In this document: positions 33,460 through 46,096 of the stretch, one piece after another
Layout: the number at the start of each line of letters is the position of its first letter
Numbering within the stretch: the first letter of the stretch is position 1
Assembly (NCBI GenBank): GCA_933228675.1
Contig: OW121740.1
Location: 125,811,630-125,875,629, forward strand
Direction: 5' to 3'
Source of the DNA: Stomorhina lunata
Taxonomy: Eukaryota > Arthropoda > Insecta > Diptera > Rhiniidae
Length of the DNA: 64,000 nt
Program-made: the position numbers and the translations under genes
Notes under the pieces: model-generated
Databases searched by the model: none
Seen by the model: the letters and a program-made list of their open reading frames with translations, nothing else
What the model was told of the DNA's origin: nothing

Positions 33460-34884
33460 TAATTACCATTCGAATTACAAATAAGTACTTACTTTAATTA
33501 CTTTTATAATACCACATCATAATACCAAATTTTTGCTGGGTAATTTCATATTTATGGTCTAAAAAAAAACAAAGCTTTTTATTTTAAATCAAAATGTTTA
33601 TATATTTATTTAATTATCTTTTGTTTTCATATTAATTTTGTTTAAATATATAATAGGTTATAATAATACAATATAAGTAATACGATTTATAAAATTTCAG
33701 ATGACATAACTTACAATATTCAATATTTTTGTTAAATTAAATTATTTTGTGTAATATTTAATGTAAAGTCTGCGATTTTATTAATTTTTTTGTTTATTTT
33801 TTTGTTTTATTAATAATTTAATAAAATATTAATAAATATTTCGTATGTGTATGAGGTGTGAAATATTTTTGTTTGTATTAATAATTGTTTTATTAGTTTT
33901 AATGATATAAGTTATAATATATGACAAAAATGATTAAATGGTATACTAAAAAAATGCTACATTTATTATTTTTTTTAAGATTTTTTTTTTAAATTTTTAA
34001 GTTTTTTTTAGACGTTTTTAATTTTTTTTTTATATTTTATAAATTATATTTTTACTTTTTTTACTGAGGTTAATATATGGTTTTATTTTTTTGCTGTAGT
34101 TTTAAAAATAAAAGCAACAAAATTTTATTTTTTTAATTTAAAGAAAACTACAGTTTTTTTTTAGATAAAACATTTTTTTTTAATTTTTTATTGGCTGCAC
34201 CTACAAAAAAGCATTTCATGGGATTTTTTATTTAATAAAGTTAGTTTTTTGTTTTAGATTAAAAATTAGTTTTATATATTTTTTTTGTTTAATAAAAATT
34301 TTAGTTTAAAATAAATTATGAGGTGTAGATTGTTATGGTTGCTAAAATTAACTAAAATATTAATAGAATTCTTTTTAAAAACATTTAATAATAAATTGTT
34401 GTAATAGGTTAATAATAATAATTTAAATAGAGTAATATTTGTAATAATAATAATAATAGTTTAAAAACAGAATTATTGTAATAAAACAAATACTTTTTAT
34501 ATATTTGTTTAAATTTAAACAAATACGACAAATAAACATCTAAGTTAAGATCTGAGATGATTTTTGGATCATTTTTTAATATTTTTGGTTATTTGTTAGA
34601 AATATGTTTAATTAACTTCTAACCTTTTGTAGTCTTATCAGTTATTATTGGTTCCATAAATATTTAGATATATTAACATTTATTCAAACTTTTAAATTTT
34701 TGTTAATTTTTTGGGCTCGAGCTTATCAGTCCAATTACACTGCTCTAGTTGAAAAAAACGAAGAGCTAACCTAAAAAACGGTTAGCACCACTCGATTTAT
34801 GTTTTTTTTTTCACTAGGTCTTCCTTTTTCGGTAGTCAAAGTTGTCAAAATCGAGCTCAGTGTTATTAACCAGGCGTTGGCAGC
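33460..34884. other. Extremely A/T-rich, T-run-dominated sequence
   Basis: There are long T and A runs, AAT trinucleotide stretches (about 34380-34465) and no supported coding sequence. Confidence 0.6.
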
Positions 34885-35225
34885 CCATACCACCAGAAGC
34901 CGATAAATTTTTTTAATATTCGTAAATACCACGATCATTAATCAAACTCTAGAAAATGAGTATTCAAATCATTCAGTTAGAACTTGGATGTTAAAAGAGT
35001 TGGTTGGTGCCGATTTGTTAAAAAAAAAGAAATAAAATAGGCAAGAAACCAATCAAAATCCAATTTATAGCAACAAAATACATGGTTCAAGATAACAAAG
35101 AAATATAATATCGAACATTGTTGCCAAGACACTATTATTTTTGTAAACAATGGGAATATTTTTGTAAATAATGGGAACATTTTTCAAAACAGAAATAAAT
35201 TCTAATATTAAAAAATTTTAGATTT
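34885..35225 (+). repeat. Conserved satellite-flanking unit, copy 2 (family C)
   Basis: It begins CCCATACCACCAGAAGCCGA, runs through CGTAAATACCACGATCATTA, GAGTTGGTTGGTGCCGA and AACATTGTTGCCA, and ends in AATATTTTTGTAAA blocks that pass into the CTATAG satellite. It matches 39145-39480 closely and the complement of 2520-2875. Confidence 0.85.
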
Positions 35226-36795
35226 TTATATTTCTTAGATATTTTCGATCGAAACATTTTTTTTTAGAAAAATTTTTAATAAAAATATTTTTCTTTGGAA
35301 AATTTTTTGATAAAAATATTTTTCTGTAAAAATTTTCTATATAAATATTTTTATATCAAAAAATGTAGAAAAATTTTTGATCAAAAAATTTTCAATAGAA
35401 AAATTTTAGATAAAAAGATTTTCTATGTTAAATTTTTGATAAAAAAAATATAAAAAAAGTTTTCTGTAGAAAAATTTCTGATAAAAAAGTTTTTTTTTTT
35501 ATAAAAATTGTTCTATAGAAAATTTTTTGATAAAAATTTTTCTATAGAAAAATTTTTTAATCTAAAATTTTTCTATTGAAAATTTTTTTATCAAAACTTT
35601 TTCTATAGAAATTTTTGATAAAAAAAGTTTTCTATAGGAAAATTTTTTATAAAAAAATTTTCTATAGAAAAATTTTTGATAAAAAAATTTCCTATAGAAA
35701 AATTTTTGATAAAAAAATTTTCTATAGAAAAATTTTTGATAAAAAAAATTTCTATAGAAAAAGTTTTGATAAAAAAATTGTCTATCGAAAAACTTTTGAT
35801 AAAAAAATGTTTAATAGAAAAATTTTGGATTAAAAAAATTTTCTATAGAAAAATTTTTATAAAAAAATTTTCTATAGAACAATTTTTATAAAAAAATGTT
35901 TGATAAAAAATTTTCTATCGAAAAAATTTTCTATAGAAAAAATTTTTGATAGAAAAATTTTTGATAAAAAGTTTTCTATAGAAAAATTTCGATAAAAAAG
36001 TTTTCTATAGAAAGATTTTTGATAAAAAGTTTTCTATAGAAAAATTTTCGATAAAAAGTTTTCTATAGAAAAACTATTGATAAAAAAATTTTGTAAAAAA
36101 ATATTTGATAAAAAAAATTTTTGAAAAAAAAAATTCTATAGAAAAATTTTTGATACAAAAATTTTCCATAGAAAAATTGTTGATACAAACATTTTCTATA
36201 GAAAAATTTTTGATAAAAAGATTTTCTATAGAAAAATTTTTGATAAAAAACTTTTATATAAAGAAAAATTTTTAATAAAAAAATTTTCTATAGAAAATTT
36301 TTGATAAAAAAATTTTCTGTAGAAAATTTTTGTTAAAAAAATTTTCTGTAGAAAAATTTTTGATAAAAACATTTTCTATAGAAAAATTTTTGATAAAAAA
36401 AATTTCTGTAGAAAAATTTTTGATAAAAAAATTTTCTATAGAAAAATTTTTGATAAAAAAATTTTCTAAGAAAAATTTTTGATAAAATAATTTTCTAAAG
36501 AAAAATTTTTTATAAAAAAATTGTCTATAGAAAAACACTTGATAAAAAAATTTTCTATAGAAAAATTTTTGATAAAAAAATTTTCTATAGAAAAATTTTT
36601 ATTAAAAATTTTCTATAGAAAAATTTTTGATATAAAAATTTTTTGTAGAAAAATTTTTGATAAAAAATTTTCTGTAGAAAAATTTTTGATAAAAAATTTT
36701 CTGTAGAAAAATGTTTGATAAAAAATTTTCTGTAGAAAAATGTTTGATAAAAAATTTTCTATAGAAAAATTTTTGATAAAAAAAATTTGAAAAAT
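35226..36795. repeat. AT-rich satellite array attached to family C copy 2
   Basis: Monomers of about 29-30 bp read roughly GATAAAAAAATTTTCTATAG followed by AAAAATTTTT, with the same TTTTCTATAGAAAA core as the array at 13830. Copies are more variable than in the large array (TCTGTAG, TCTAAG and other variants). Open frames of 60-90 codons on both strands are repeat translations. Confidence 0.93.
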
Positions 36796-36809
36796 TGAAA
36801 ATTGAAATT

Positions 36810-37170
36810 TTTTGAATTCGGTTTAATAAGGGAGAGTGGGATATTTTCACATCCAAATTTTAAATGGAATATATTGTTAAGATATTAAAAAATATTAAAA
36901 TTGTTTTAATACCAGAAAAGTCGGTTTTAAAACTAACTTTAGAAAATTTTGTTAAACAAATATTAAAAATTTAAAATCTTTTCATCGGCATGATAAAGTA
37001 GACAGATGGGAAAATAAAATTTAAGAAATCTAAGATTGATATCTTTTACGTTTTCGCTGTATCTGGGATTTGAAAATGTCGAATTTTGCGAAAAAGGAAT
37101 TTTTTGAACGTAGTATCTATAGCAATTAAGAAAAAGTGCCTTAGGTCGACCTATTTTAAGTCCCGAAAAT
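36810..37170 (+). mobile_element. Fragment of the hAT-type repeat of 6389-7434
   Basis: Shared blocks in the same order as about 6890-7200 include GAAAATTTTGTTAAA, ATCGGCATG, AGACAGATG, GATATC, GATTTGAAA and TTTTGCGAAAAAG. Both termini are missing. It abuts the end of the satellite. Confidence 0.6.
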
Positions 37171-38489
37171 AAGAAAAAAGAAGTAAGAAAGTGAAATAGT
37201 CTGTCAAGGGTATACAAATTTCGAGGTCATCAAGTGAGAACTGTAAAAAAACTTCGTATCAAAGATTTTCTAATAAAGGAAAATTTGTGAACTCAAGCCA
37301 AAAAAAGCAACAAAAATTAAACACTTGTTCTTAGGTCTTCTTGTCACAAATGATTATAATATATTAATATGCAATTTATTTTTTACGATAATGACTTTTA
37401 TTTTGCTTTTTTTAAGTTAAAGTTTTTTTTTAAATATTTAATTATATTTTTGTATTTTCCGGTTTCTTTTTTTGGGGGATTTTTCTTTTGGTTTGTTTTG
37501 AAATTATGATTTCTGGTTAAAAACATTAAAATTTTTCCAGGGTATTATTTTTAAGTTCTTTTCAAATTTTCAACCATCAATGTTTTTTTGTCCTTAATAT
37601 CTTTGTTCTTTAAAATTTTCACTTTATAGCAAAGATTTTTTTTCAAAACATCCTTTTTCAATATTAAAAAAAAAACAATTTGTACTTTCGAAAGGGGGGG
37701 AGGAGAGTTTTGTTTAATAATTTTTTTATTTTGTATTTTGGTTTTGTTTTTTTTTTTATTATTTTTTGTTTTTATTTGTGAGGGATTTAAGGGTGCTGAG
37801 GTTCATATTTTTTGTATCTAGTTATTTTAATTATTTTGTAAAAATTTTTGGTTAAAATATAATATTTTTTGTTATTAATTATAACGAACTTAAAGAAAAA
37901 ATTAAGTTTTTCTTGCCAAACTTTTCGTAAGAATTAATATTTATTATTGATTTTGTTATTTAATGCTTCTTTTAATTGATTAAAAACAAAATAGAATTTT
38001 TGACTTCCCATAAAATCACTAGTTTGGAAATAAGTTTGTAATTTTCTCAGACTTATAGGAGAGACAGTTTAGCCGTGTCTGTTTAAATTAAGTTTGAAGG
38101 GCCGATTAAATTTCATCAAATTAAGATATCAAATAAATCGTCATGCCGAAAATATAAGTATGTGTTTTTAAATTTTTTACACAACTTTTGTGACTGACTA
38201 TATATACTTAATTAGGTATCTCACTTTTAGATGATTCATGACATGTACAATTCAAAAATGTTGGATCAGTTATAGAGTTATGACCTTTCCGATATAAGCC
38301 GGATGCCCATTCATAACCAATAAATCTTATAAAACTTAGAGCCTCAAAGAAATAATGGCCCAAAATCTCCTTTCAGACAAGACTGTCTTATGTGGGGTAC
38401 GCAAAATCTATCAGCTAAAATAAGTTTTTATTTTAAATTTTATTTAACTACTTTTCCACCCGCCTAAATTTGAATAAGCGCGTGATAAG
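37171..38489. other. T-rich sequence without supported genes
   Basis: There are long T runs and a short G-run (about 37695-37704). No coding sequence, RNA gene or transposon end was recognised. Confidence 0.5.
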
Positions 38490-39144
38490 AATGAAAGATA
38501 TATTGAGATTATCATTCCATTTGTAATTTTCTCAATTTTGGCTTAAAAATCAATAGGAGCTAGGGCAACAAAATTTGGGAAGAATATTCCTCATGTCTAG
38601 TAAAATTTTAATATTTAAATTGAGAAAAATCTCGGCTTACATTTGACCATAGCTCCCTTATAAACAACTTACGGAGACAGCGAAATTCGGCGAAATCGGT
38701 TTACATTTAATTACAGATTCCATACAACCTCGCCTTGGATGTCACAAAATCCAATTGTAATAGATATGAAAACTTAATTCGGAACAGAGAAGTTTAATGC
38801 AACTTGTGGTAAGTTTTTTTTAAATTTAATGGGAATATCCATATTTGACACATCTATCCTTGGAAATATGTTAAATGCACAGACTCAAATTTTTGTCAAT
38901 ATACTTTTTGGGCAAAATCGGGAAGGCATCCCTATGTAATAGATTTTTTGGCCCTTTACAGCCACAAATTTATTTAGTTTTTAATAATATTCAGCACAAA
39001 TATTGCTTAGTGTAGCCGAAATGTACCTAATTGGAGAAATCTGTTCATATTTGACCATACCTCCCATACATCTATTGTTAGACTCATTGATATTGATCTA
39101 CTTTTTAACTCCGGCTCCGAACGGAAAATGCATTAGCAGGAGTA
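38490..39144 (+). mobile_element. Family B repeat, partial copy
   Basis: It shares AGATATATTGAGATTATCAT, CATTTGTAATTT, TTGACCATAGCTCCC, a TATAAACAACTTACGGA-like block, and CTCCGAACGGAAAATGCATT-type sequence with 3740-5110. Neither terminus is present, and the right side is cut by the family C unit at 39145. Confidence 0.7.
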
Positions 39145-39480
39145 GACAGCCCATACCACCAGAAGCCGATGAATTTTTTAATTTTCGTAAATACCACGAT
39201 TATTAGTTAAACTCGTGAAAATGAGTATTAAAATCATTTAGTTGGAATTTGGATGTTAACAGAGTTGGTAGGTGCCGCTTTGTTAAAGAAAAGACAGAAA
39301 CAAAAAAGGCAAGAAATAAATCAAAATCCAAAATACATGATTCGAGAGAACAAAGAAATATAATCTCGAACATTGTTGCCACGATACTATTATTTTTGTA
39401 AACATTTTGAATATTTTTGTAAATATTGGAAATATTTTTCAAAACAGAAATAAATTCTAATATTAAACAATTTTAGAGTT
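39145..39480 (+). repeat. Conserved satellite-flanking unit, copy 3 (family C)
   Basis: It begins AGCCCATACCACCAGAAGCC and follows copy 2 block by block, with small deletions around 39330. It ends in AATATTTTTCAAAACAG and passes into a short, decayed CTATAG array. Confidence 0.85.
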
Positions 39481-39945
39481 TTATATTTCTTTGATATTTT
39501 TGATCCAAAATTTTTTTTATAAAAAAGGTTTTAATTTTTCTTTATAGAATTGTTCGATAAAAATTATATTTTATAAACAATTTTTCGATTAAAATTTTTT
39601 CTTTAAAAATTTTCGATAAAAATATTTTTATATCAAAAAATTTTCAATTTTTTTTCAAAAATTTGTCTATATGAAATTTTTATATCAAAAATTTTTCTAT
39701 GGAAAATTGAAAAAATTTCTATAGAAACATTTTTGATAAAAAATAACTTTTTTAAAATTTTTGATAAAAAAATTTTCTATAGAAAAAGTTTCGTAAAAAA
39801 ATTTTCTATAGAAAAATTTTTGATATAAAAAAAATTTTCTATAGAAAAATTTTTGATATAGAAAAAAAATTTTTATAGAAAAATTTTTGTAAGAACATTT
39901 TTTATAAAAAAAAATGTTTGTGTGAAAAATTTGATTTATAAACAA
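39481..39945. repeat. Short AT satellite attached to family C copy 3
   Basis: Degenerate TTTTCTATAGAAAAATTTTT units occur mainly at 39710-39890. The orientation is the same as at 35226. The minus-strand open frame across it is a repeat artefact. Confidence 0.85.
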
Positions 39946-42407
39946 GTCATAACAGTTTTTATGAATAAGAGGGTTGGAAAATAAAAATGAAAAAATTCTA
40001 TTTTGTTTCAATCTTTGATTTTTTTTCTTATTTAATGATTTTAGTTACATTTTAAAATGTTATAATCGCTTCTTAGTTATGAGGAAATAAATTATGCTTT
40101 TTAAGAAAATCAAAAAGAAATATTTTCTTCAAAAATTTAAACAAAACTTGTGAGAAAACATTAAAAAGTTTCAGGTCCAAAAACGAAATTTTACTAATTT
40201 AAGGAATACAAAGTTACTTTATAAATATATTTTTAATTAAGTAATAATTGTTTTTTAATATTTTTGCTTTAATTATGAGGAATCTTAATTAAAATATGAT
40301 ACTAAATAAAAACGAAAACAAAATTTAACTATTTTGTCAGGAATGTTTGTTGATAACATTTTATTTTCAAAAGAAAAAATTAATAAAATCTGATTAATTA
40401 CACTGTGCTGGTTTGAAAGGGCGATGATTGGCTTTGCCTTTGTTAATAAATAAGACAATTCTTTTCTTCAATTATTGTGGAGTTGTAAACAAAATCAATG
40501 TTTTAGCAAAGGCTCTATAATATAAAGATATTTCACTACATACATTTTTTTCTGTATGTGAAATTAAAGTGGATAAAGAACAATGAAAAACACATAAACG
40601 CACAAAAAACAATCATTTCATGAGCACGTGTGTGTGCCTTGGCATTCTCTTATTAAATAATCGTCTCCATTGCTTCTTTTTTATGGGACTTTTCAAAACG
40701 ACCATATGGCAAATCAATGTATAGAAGTGCAAAATCTGTATATTATAGAGTCTTTGGTTTTAGTTTTCTTATATCGTTAATAATAAAAACTACCCAATCG
40801 AACTTCCTTAATTAAATTAGGAATATAAAGCACAGCATACCCAGTGGATTAGGACCCCGTTAAGTAAAGCAGTTCAATTTTTCCAGCACAGTGTTATTAC
40901 CTTAATAATATAATATATACTCGTATTCTGATTTGTTTTAAATAAATTTGTGTGTGTTCGGATGTTAGTCATCTCTCACTACTCTACTTTACTAAAGTAA
41001 GCGCAAATTATATTGACGAAACTCCTAAAAATATGCTGCTTTTTTATATTGTAAGTTATTTCATTTGTTTCTTTATTTTATTTATTAATCATAAAGTTTT
41101 TAAGTAGAAAAATTGGAGCTTTTACCTGAGTTGTAATGAATTTATTTAAATAAATCAAGCTCCATTTTTCACTCGTTAATACATTTATTTCTACGATTCA
41201 AAATTTTTATAAACTTTACAATATAAAATTTTTATTTATTTTATTTTAAATTGTTTTTTTATTAGCCTTTTATTGAGGATATTTAAATGTTTTCTGTATT
41301 TTTGTGTTACTTCCTTTTAAGATTTGTCTAATATATATTTTGTTTATAAATTGTTTAAAAAAAATTTATTTTATTATTAATATTTTGTATTTGTATTTTG
41401 GTTTTTGTTTTAATTTTCAGTGTTATATAAATTTAAACATAACATTTATAGAATTTTTTTTTGTTAATTATTTATTTTATTTCTGGGGTTTATTAGATTA
41501 ATATAAAGTTATTTACTTAAAAAAAAAATGCTGAAAATTTGTTTATAATTATTTTATTTTATTTCAAATGTTTATAATAAAAGTTTTTATTGTAAGTATG
41601 ACATCAATATTGAGTAATTTTAATTGTTATAATTATGAATTTGTTTGTTATGTTTAAAATTAATTAATTTAAGTAATTTGATACAATAATTATAATATGC
41701 AAATTAAAATTTACTGTTATTGTTTTAATCAAATTTATTTTTCATTACTTTTTTCTGTTTCTTTTTTATATTTGCAGTGGCTTATTTCTTTGAGTGTAAA
41801 TTATGTTTAATAAGCTTGAATGGGTGAAAGAGGTGGTCTATTTGTCTATCTGTGAACGATTAATTTATGCTCGTATTGGTATTAAATTTACAGTGTTTTA
41901 AAGGTATGTATTCAATATTAAAAATAATGCTTTCATAATAAAAACAAATTCAAATTAGCATATTTATCAAATTTAGTTTCACTTTTTTAATGGTTTAAAA
42001 ATATTTCTCAGATTCATTTCTATAAAAGTGATTCTGGAACTTATTCTTTCATTGAACAAATTTGGCTTTAATTCTTATGGAAACGTTTTACATAACGTTT
42101 TATATTTTGAAAGAATCAAAAAGTTGATATTATACAGATATAGATTTCCGCCCTATAGTTTATTTCAGAGTTACTTTAAAGCTTTTAAACATGAGTTTAT
42201 ACTGAAAATAGATTTCTGAACAATTTTTATTTCTCACTCCATTTTATAAAGAAAATTTTAAAATTTGAAGTATCTCCTAAATTATCGTTGTTAGAAGATA
42301 ATTTACAAAATAGAATATAATTTACAAAAATTGGAATTTAAATAATTTAATTGCCGACTAACAGACCTAAACGATTTGCATAAATTGTCCATTATAACGA
42401 AATTAAC
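39946..42407. other. A/T-rich sequence with one three-copy repeat
   Basis: No gene is supported. About 40510-40736 is copy 1 of a repeat also found at about 45530-45792 and 60370-60535. Its shared blocks are TTTTTTCTGT, TGTGAAAT, AAGTGGAT, AAGAACAAT and GAGCACGTGT. The rest is T-rich, with short unsupported open frames. Confidence 0.6.
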
Positions 42408-42630
42408 AAGAAAGAAAGTGATACAGTTGGTCAAATCCGACAATTTATTGTCAATTTAATTTTAATTTTCTGAATGGAGTATGATATGGTAGCTAGGATC
42501 AAAAGTGTACCTTTTTGTCAAAGTAGAACTATTTATACAAAATTTAACCAAATACATCAATTATCCTTATATTTTTGTGATTTTCGTTGTAGTTAAGTAA
42601 CTTTTGAGAATTTATCTTATATGGGAGTTA
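42408..42630 (+). mobile_element. Degenerate family A-like copy, left part
   Basis: It starts CAAGAAAGAAAGTGATACAG and TTGGTCAAATCCGAC, a decayed version of the family A terminus. It ends ATATGGGAGTTA where the DD37E transposon begins. It probably resumes at 43926 (GATAAAATTTGGGCCGATTA). Confidence 0.5.
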
Positions 42631-43925
42631 AAGAGTGCTCTAAATAAAATTTGTAGTTGGATTTTCTTAAATAAAAATCAAACCTTCTAATATAAAAACT
42701 CTACAAAATACGCAAATATAATGACATATTATACAAAATCATTTAGCATTAAAATGTTTACTTAGTACTCGGGTTTTTCAAAATTATCAACTTTTTTCGG
42801 AAACCCTCCCATTAAAGATTTTACAGTTGCTTCTGATACCTTTTTGGAGCATGTGTTCCACCTGCGCTTAAAATCGGACATGTTCTTGGAAATCTTTCCT
42901 GTGTTCTTCAATTCCTTTTTTACCAAAGCCCAATACCTTTCCACAGGCCGAAGTTCTGGACAGTTAGGTGGATTTGCCTCTCGTGGTACAAAAATGACAT
43001 TATTCTTTGAGTACCACTCAAGTGCCTTTTTTCATAATGGCATGATGCCAAATCGGGACAAAAAAATGTAGTCACTCTGTGCTCTCTTAAAAAGGGTAAC
43101 AACCGTTTTTGTAGGCACTCCTTTATATAAATTTCTGTGTTTATTGTGCCAGATGCCACAAATACTTTACTTCTTTTGTCACAACTGCAAATAGCTTGCC
43201 ACACGAGAAACTTCTTAGGGAATTTTGTTTGTTTTTTGTGCGAAACTCTTGCCGAACATTGCCCCGTTTATCAGCAACATGAAAATCTTGACCAGGAAGT
43301 TGAGAAAAGTCTGCCAGTACGTATGTTTCATCATCCATCACACAACAGGTGTATTTTTTTATAAAATCAGACTTCAATTTTTTCGCTCGTTTTTTTTGCT
43401 TCTAAGTTCTTTATAGCATTGCGATCTGGAACCTTTTGGACCTTGTATGTCTTCAGTCCAGCATAAGCTTTGACTCTATGTGCAAAATTCGTAGAACATT
43501 TCACCGTACGAGCTGCTTTTCTTAAAGAAGTGTTAGGCGCTCTTCGAAAGAGTCGCTCGACTTCTTTTGCCTTACCAATATCTGTAGGACCTTTTTTCCT
43601 CCCTGATCCAGGCTTTCTTTCAATGCTCAGGTTTTCCTTATACCGTCTGATGGCATTAGAAACCGTTCGAGGGTCAACTTTCAAATTTTTAGCTATTTTT
43701 TTAAAAGTCCATGACGGATTTTTTGAAAAGTTTTAATTATATTTTCACGAACTTTTTTTTCGCAGTCCATTTTGATTGAAATAACTATTGAAAATTAATA
43801 ATTTCTAAAATAATAGTATCTGACATATCTATAGAAACTAACTTGATCAAAAAAAAAATTATTTCTTGCACTATGGATAAATTTTGTCTAAAATAGTAAA
43901 TGCATATTTTTTATAGAACACTCTT
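42631..43925 (-). mobile_element. Tc1/mariner element, DD37E type, copy A (complete ends)
   Basis: Short inverted ends AAGAGTGCTCT (42631) and AGAACACTCTT (ending 43925) are each flanked by TA (42629-42630 and 43926-43927), the target of this superfamily. The 1295-bp element is nearly identical in sequence to copy B at 47862. It encodes one disrupted transposase on the minus strand. Confidence 0.92.
42762..43770 (-). pseudogene. DD37E transposase, frameshifted (copy A)
   Basis: Read on the minus strand from ATG 43770, it starts MDCEKKVRENIIKTFQK. A one-base shift follows, then KVDPRTVSNAIRRYKENLS with GSGRKKGP (DNA-binding helices and the GRKxG linker). VMDDETYVLADF holds the first catalytic Asp, FVASGTINTEIYIKECL follows, FCPDLASCHY-like sequence the second Asp, and RPVERYWALVKKEL the Glu. 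At least three further frame changes separate these blocks. The C-terminus ends KPEY at 42762. The arrangement is that of Tc1/mariner transposases with 37 residues between the last Asp and Glu. Mosquito ITmD37E elements are the nearest type I can name. Confidence 0.9.
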
Positions 43926-44040
43926 TATGATAAAATTTGGGCCGATTATAACAAAATTTGGTAAGTTCCTTTTATAATACAATTTTTTTAAAGGAAACCA
44001 GTGTTCTGTTGAGGTCTTTACATCCGAAACAAATTAAAAA

Positions 44041-44821
44041 CATGTAAGAAAGTGCTATAGTCGGTCAAGCCCTACCATACGATACCCTTCACCACTAAGT
44101 TCAAAGGTGTTATTTTTCCTGCATAAAGACAAATATTTGCTAAATTTTGCCATCATACAAACATTTTCTCAAAACTTATATATTTAAGCTGTTTCCGTCA
44201 TTTGGACTTATATGAGAGCTGGGGTCAAATGTGGATCGATTATCTCGAAATTTGGCAAATTGATTACAGTTGTTACAAAAATCATGTATGCAAAAAATAA
44301 ACTTAAAATTCTCATTATCTTTTACGAGCGTTTTAGTGATTTTTGTCTCATTTAGTGCGTTTTTAAAGAAAAGTTTGTATGGGAGCTATGGTCAAATGTG
44401 GACCATACAGTGATTTTAGTTTACATAAGCAGTATTTGATTTAAATATCATGAAAAAATATTGATATTTGTGGCCAATATATCAATTCCGAGAAGTGGGA
44501 AATATGGGAGGTACCATAAATAATGGACCGATTTTGACGAACTTCAATAGCCATGGTCCCATTATCAAAAAATGATCTGTGCCAAATTTCATCAAATTAT
44601 CTTTAGAATTGCGACCTGTAGTTTGAATACAAGATTTATATGGGGGTCCAGCTAGCCAGCCAGACGGACGGACGGATGGACATCGCTAAATTGACTCAGA
44701 AAGTGATTCTAAGCCTATTGATGTACTAAAAGGTAGGTCTAAAGCAAATATTTCCCCGCGTTACATACATCAGCACAAACTTATAATACCCTTTCCGCCT
44801 ATGGTGGTGAAGGGTATAATT
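44041..44821 (+). mobile_element. Family A repeat, complete copy
   Basis: It starts CATGTAAGAAAGTGCTATAG, followed by TCGGTCAAGCCCTACCATAC, so the stem-loop carries one mismatch. It ends with the hairpin TATAATACCCTTTCCGCC-TAT-GGTGGTGAAGGGTATAAT. An internal deletion relative to 46097 removes part of the CGATTTCAACGAAATTTGG block near 44400. Confidence 0.9.
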
Positions 44822-46096
44822 AAACGATATGGGCTAAGTCGATGGTTTCAATTTTAAATAATCACTTTAGTATGAGTAAGCTTTCTGCAAGACGTCAAGA
44901 CACACGTAACCCTTTGACAATTTCGCTTAAATGTATAGCGTTGTTTACCAGCAACATAGAAAGGTTTTTTTTTACCGTTTTGTAACTTTGGACTCAAAGT
45001 GGATCTATTACATAACAGCGAATGCCTAACTGTTCTAATTTCGGGGTGAGTCATCCAATAAAGTCAATGCGACCGTTTTTTGGATTGCACGGGGTATAAT
45101 CCACCTTCAAAAGGAGAAAACAATTAAGGAACAAATATTACCGAATATTAACTTATTGTGCAGTTTTCAATGCAAAAATCCATAAATAGGTCTATGAACT
45201 GCCCCCAAAACCGCCGTATTCTCTATATCTATCTTAGAGTGACGAAATTATCTCACAAAAAAAAATTTTGAAAGGAATAAAAATCTTTAGAGAAAAAATG
45301 TACTAAATGAAAAAAATGCACTTTGTGTAAAAAACCTGAGCTTTAACCAAACGGACACTGACTTATTGACCGGCCCTCGAATTGTAGTAGGTCCTCTTCG
45401 ACTATAATACTTACTACACTTACGAAACATTCGAAGCTTAACTAAAGTCTGAATAAGACTTTTTGTGGTCAAATGTGAACCAATCTAACTTATATTTTGA
45501 AATTTAATAAAAGTACAAACAAACCTTAAATCAGAGACAATATAATAGATATAAATTTTGCACTCTATACATTTTTTTCTGTCAAATGTGAAATAAAAGT
45601 GGATCAAGAACAATCATAAACACATAAAAGCACAAATAAACATACATTTTATGAGCACGTGTATGTGCCTTAGCTTTCTCTTTTTGGATGATTGTCTCCA
45701 TTAGTTGTTTTCGAATTGAGTAAAAGCAATGCTTTTTTTATAGGATTTTTAAAAATGACCATACGTCAAATCAATGTATGGAAGTACAACATACATGCTT
45801 TAAATTTTATGGTCATAATTTTTTCGAGATTTATTTATGTTCATTTAGTTAAATAATTTCTAGTAACAGGACATGACGAGGATTAATGTCATATACAGAA
45901 CGATGTTTACATGTACAGATTTTTGATTCTTATTCGTAAATACCAATAATGCTATGACAGATTCGTCATTTACGAATTTGTTAAATACAGTTACATAATT
46001 ATAAATAACTAAGTTTATATTAAGATTATGATTTATATAAAATAAAAAATATAATTAATTTGATGAATAAATGATGAAAAATGATTATAAGTAAAA
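44822..46096. other. Spacer with second copy of the three-copy repeat
   Basis: 45530-45792 matches 40510-40736 and 60370-60535 (ATTTTTTTCTGTCAAATGTG, AAATAAAAGTGGAT, GAGCACGTGT, TCAATGTATGGAAGT). Elsewhere I see no gene. Confidence 0.6.
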
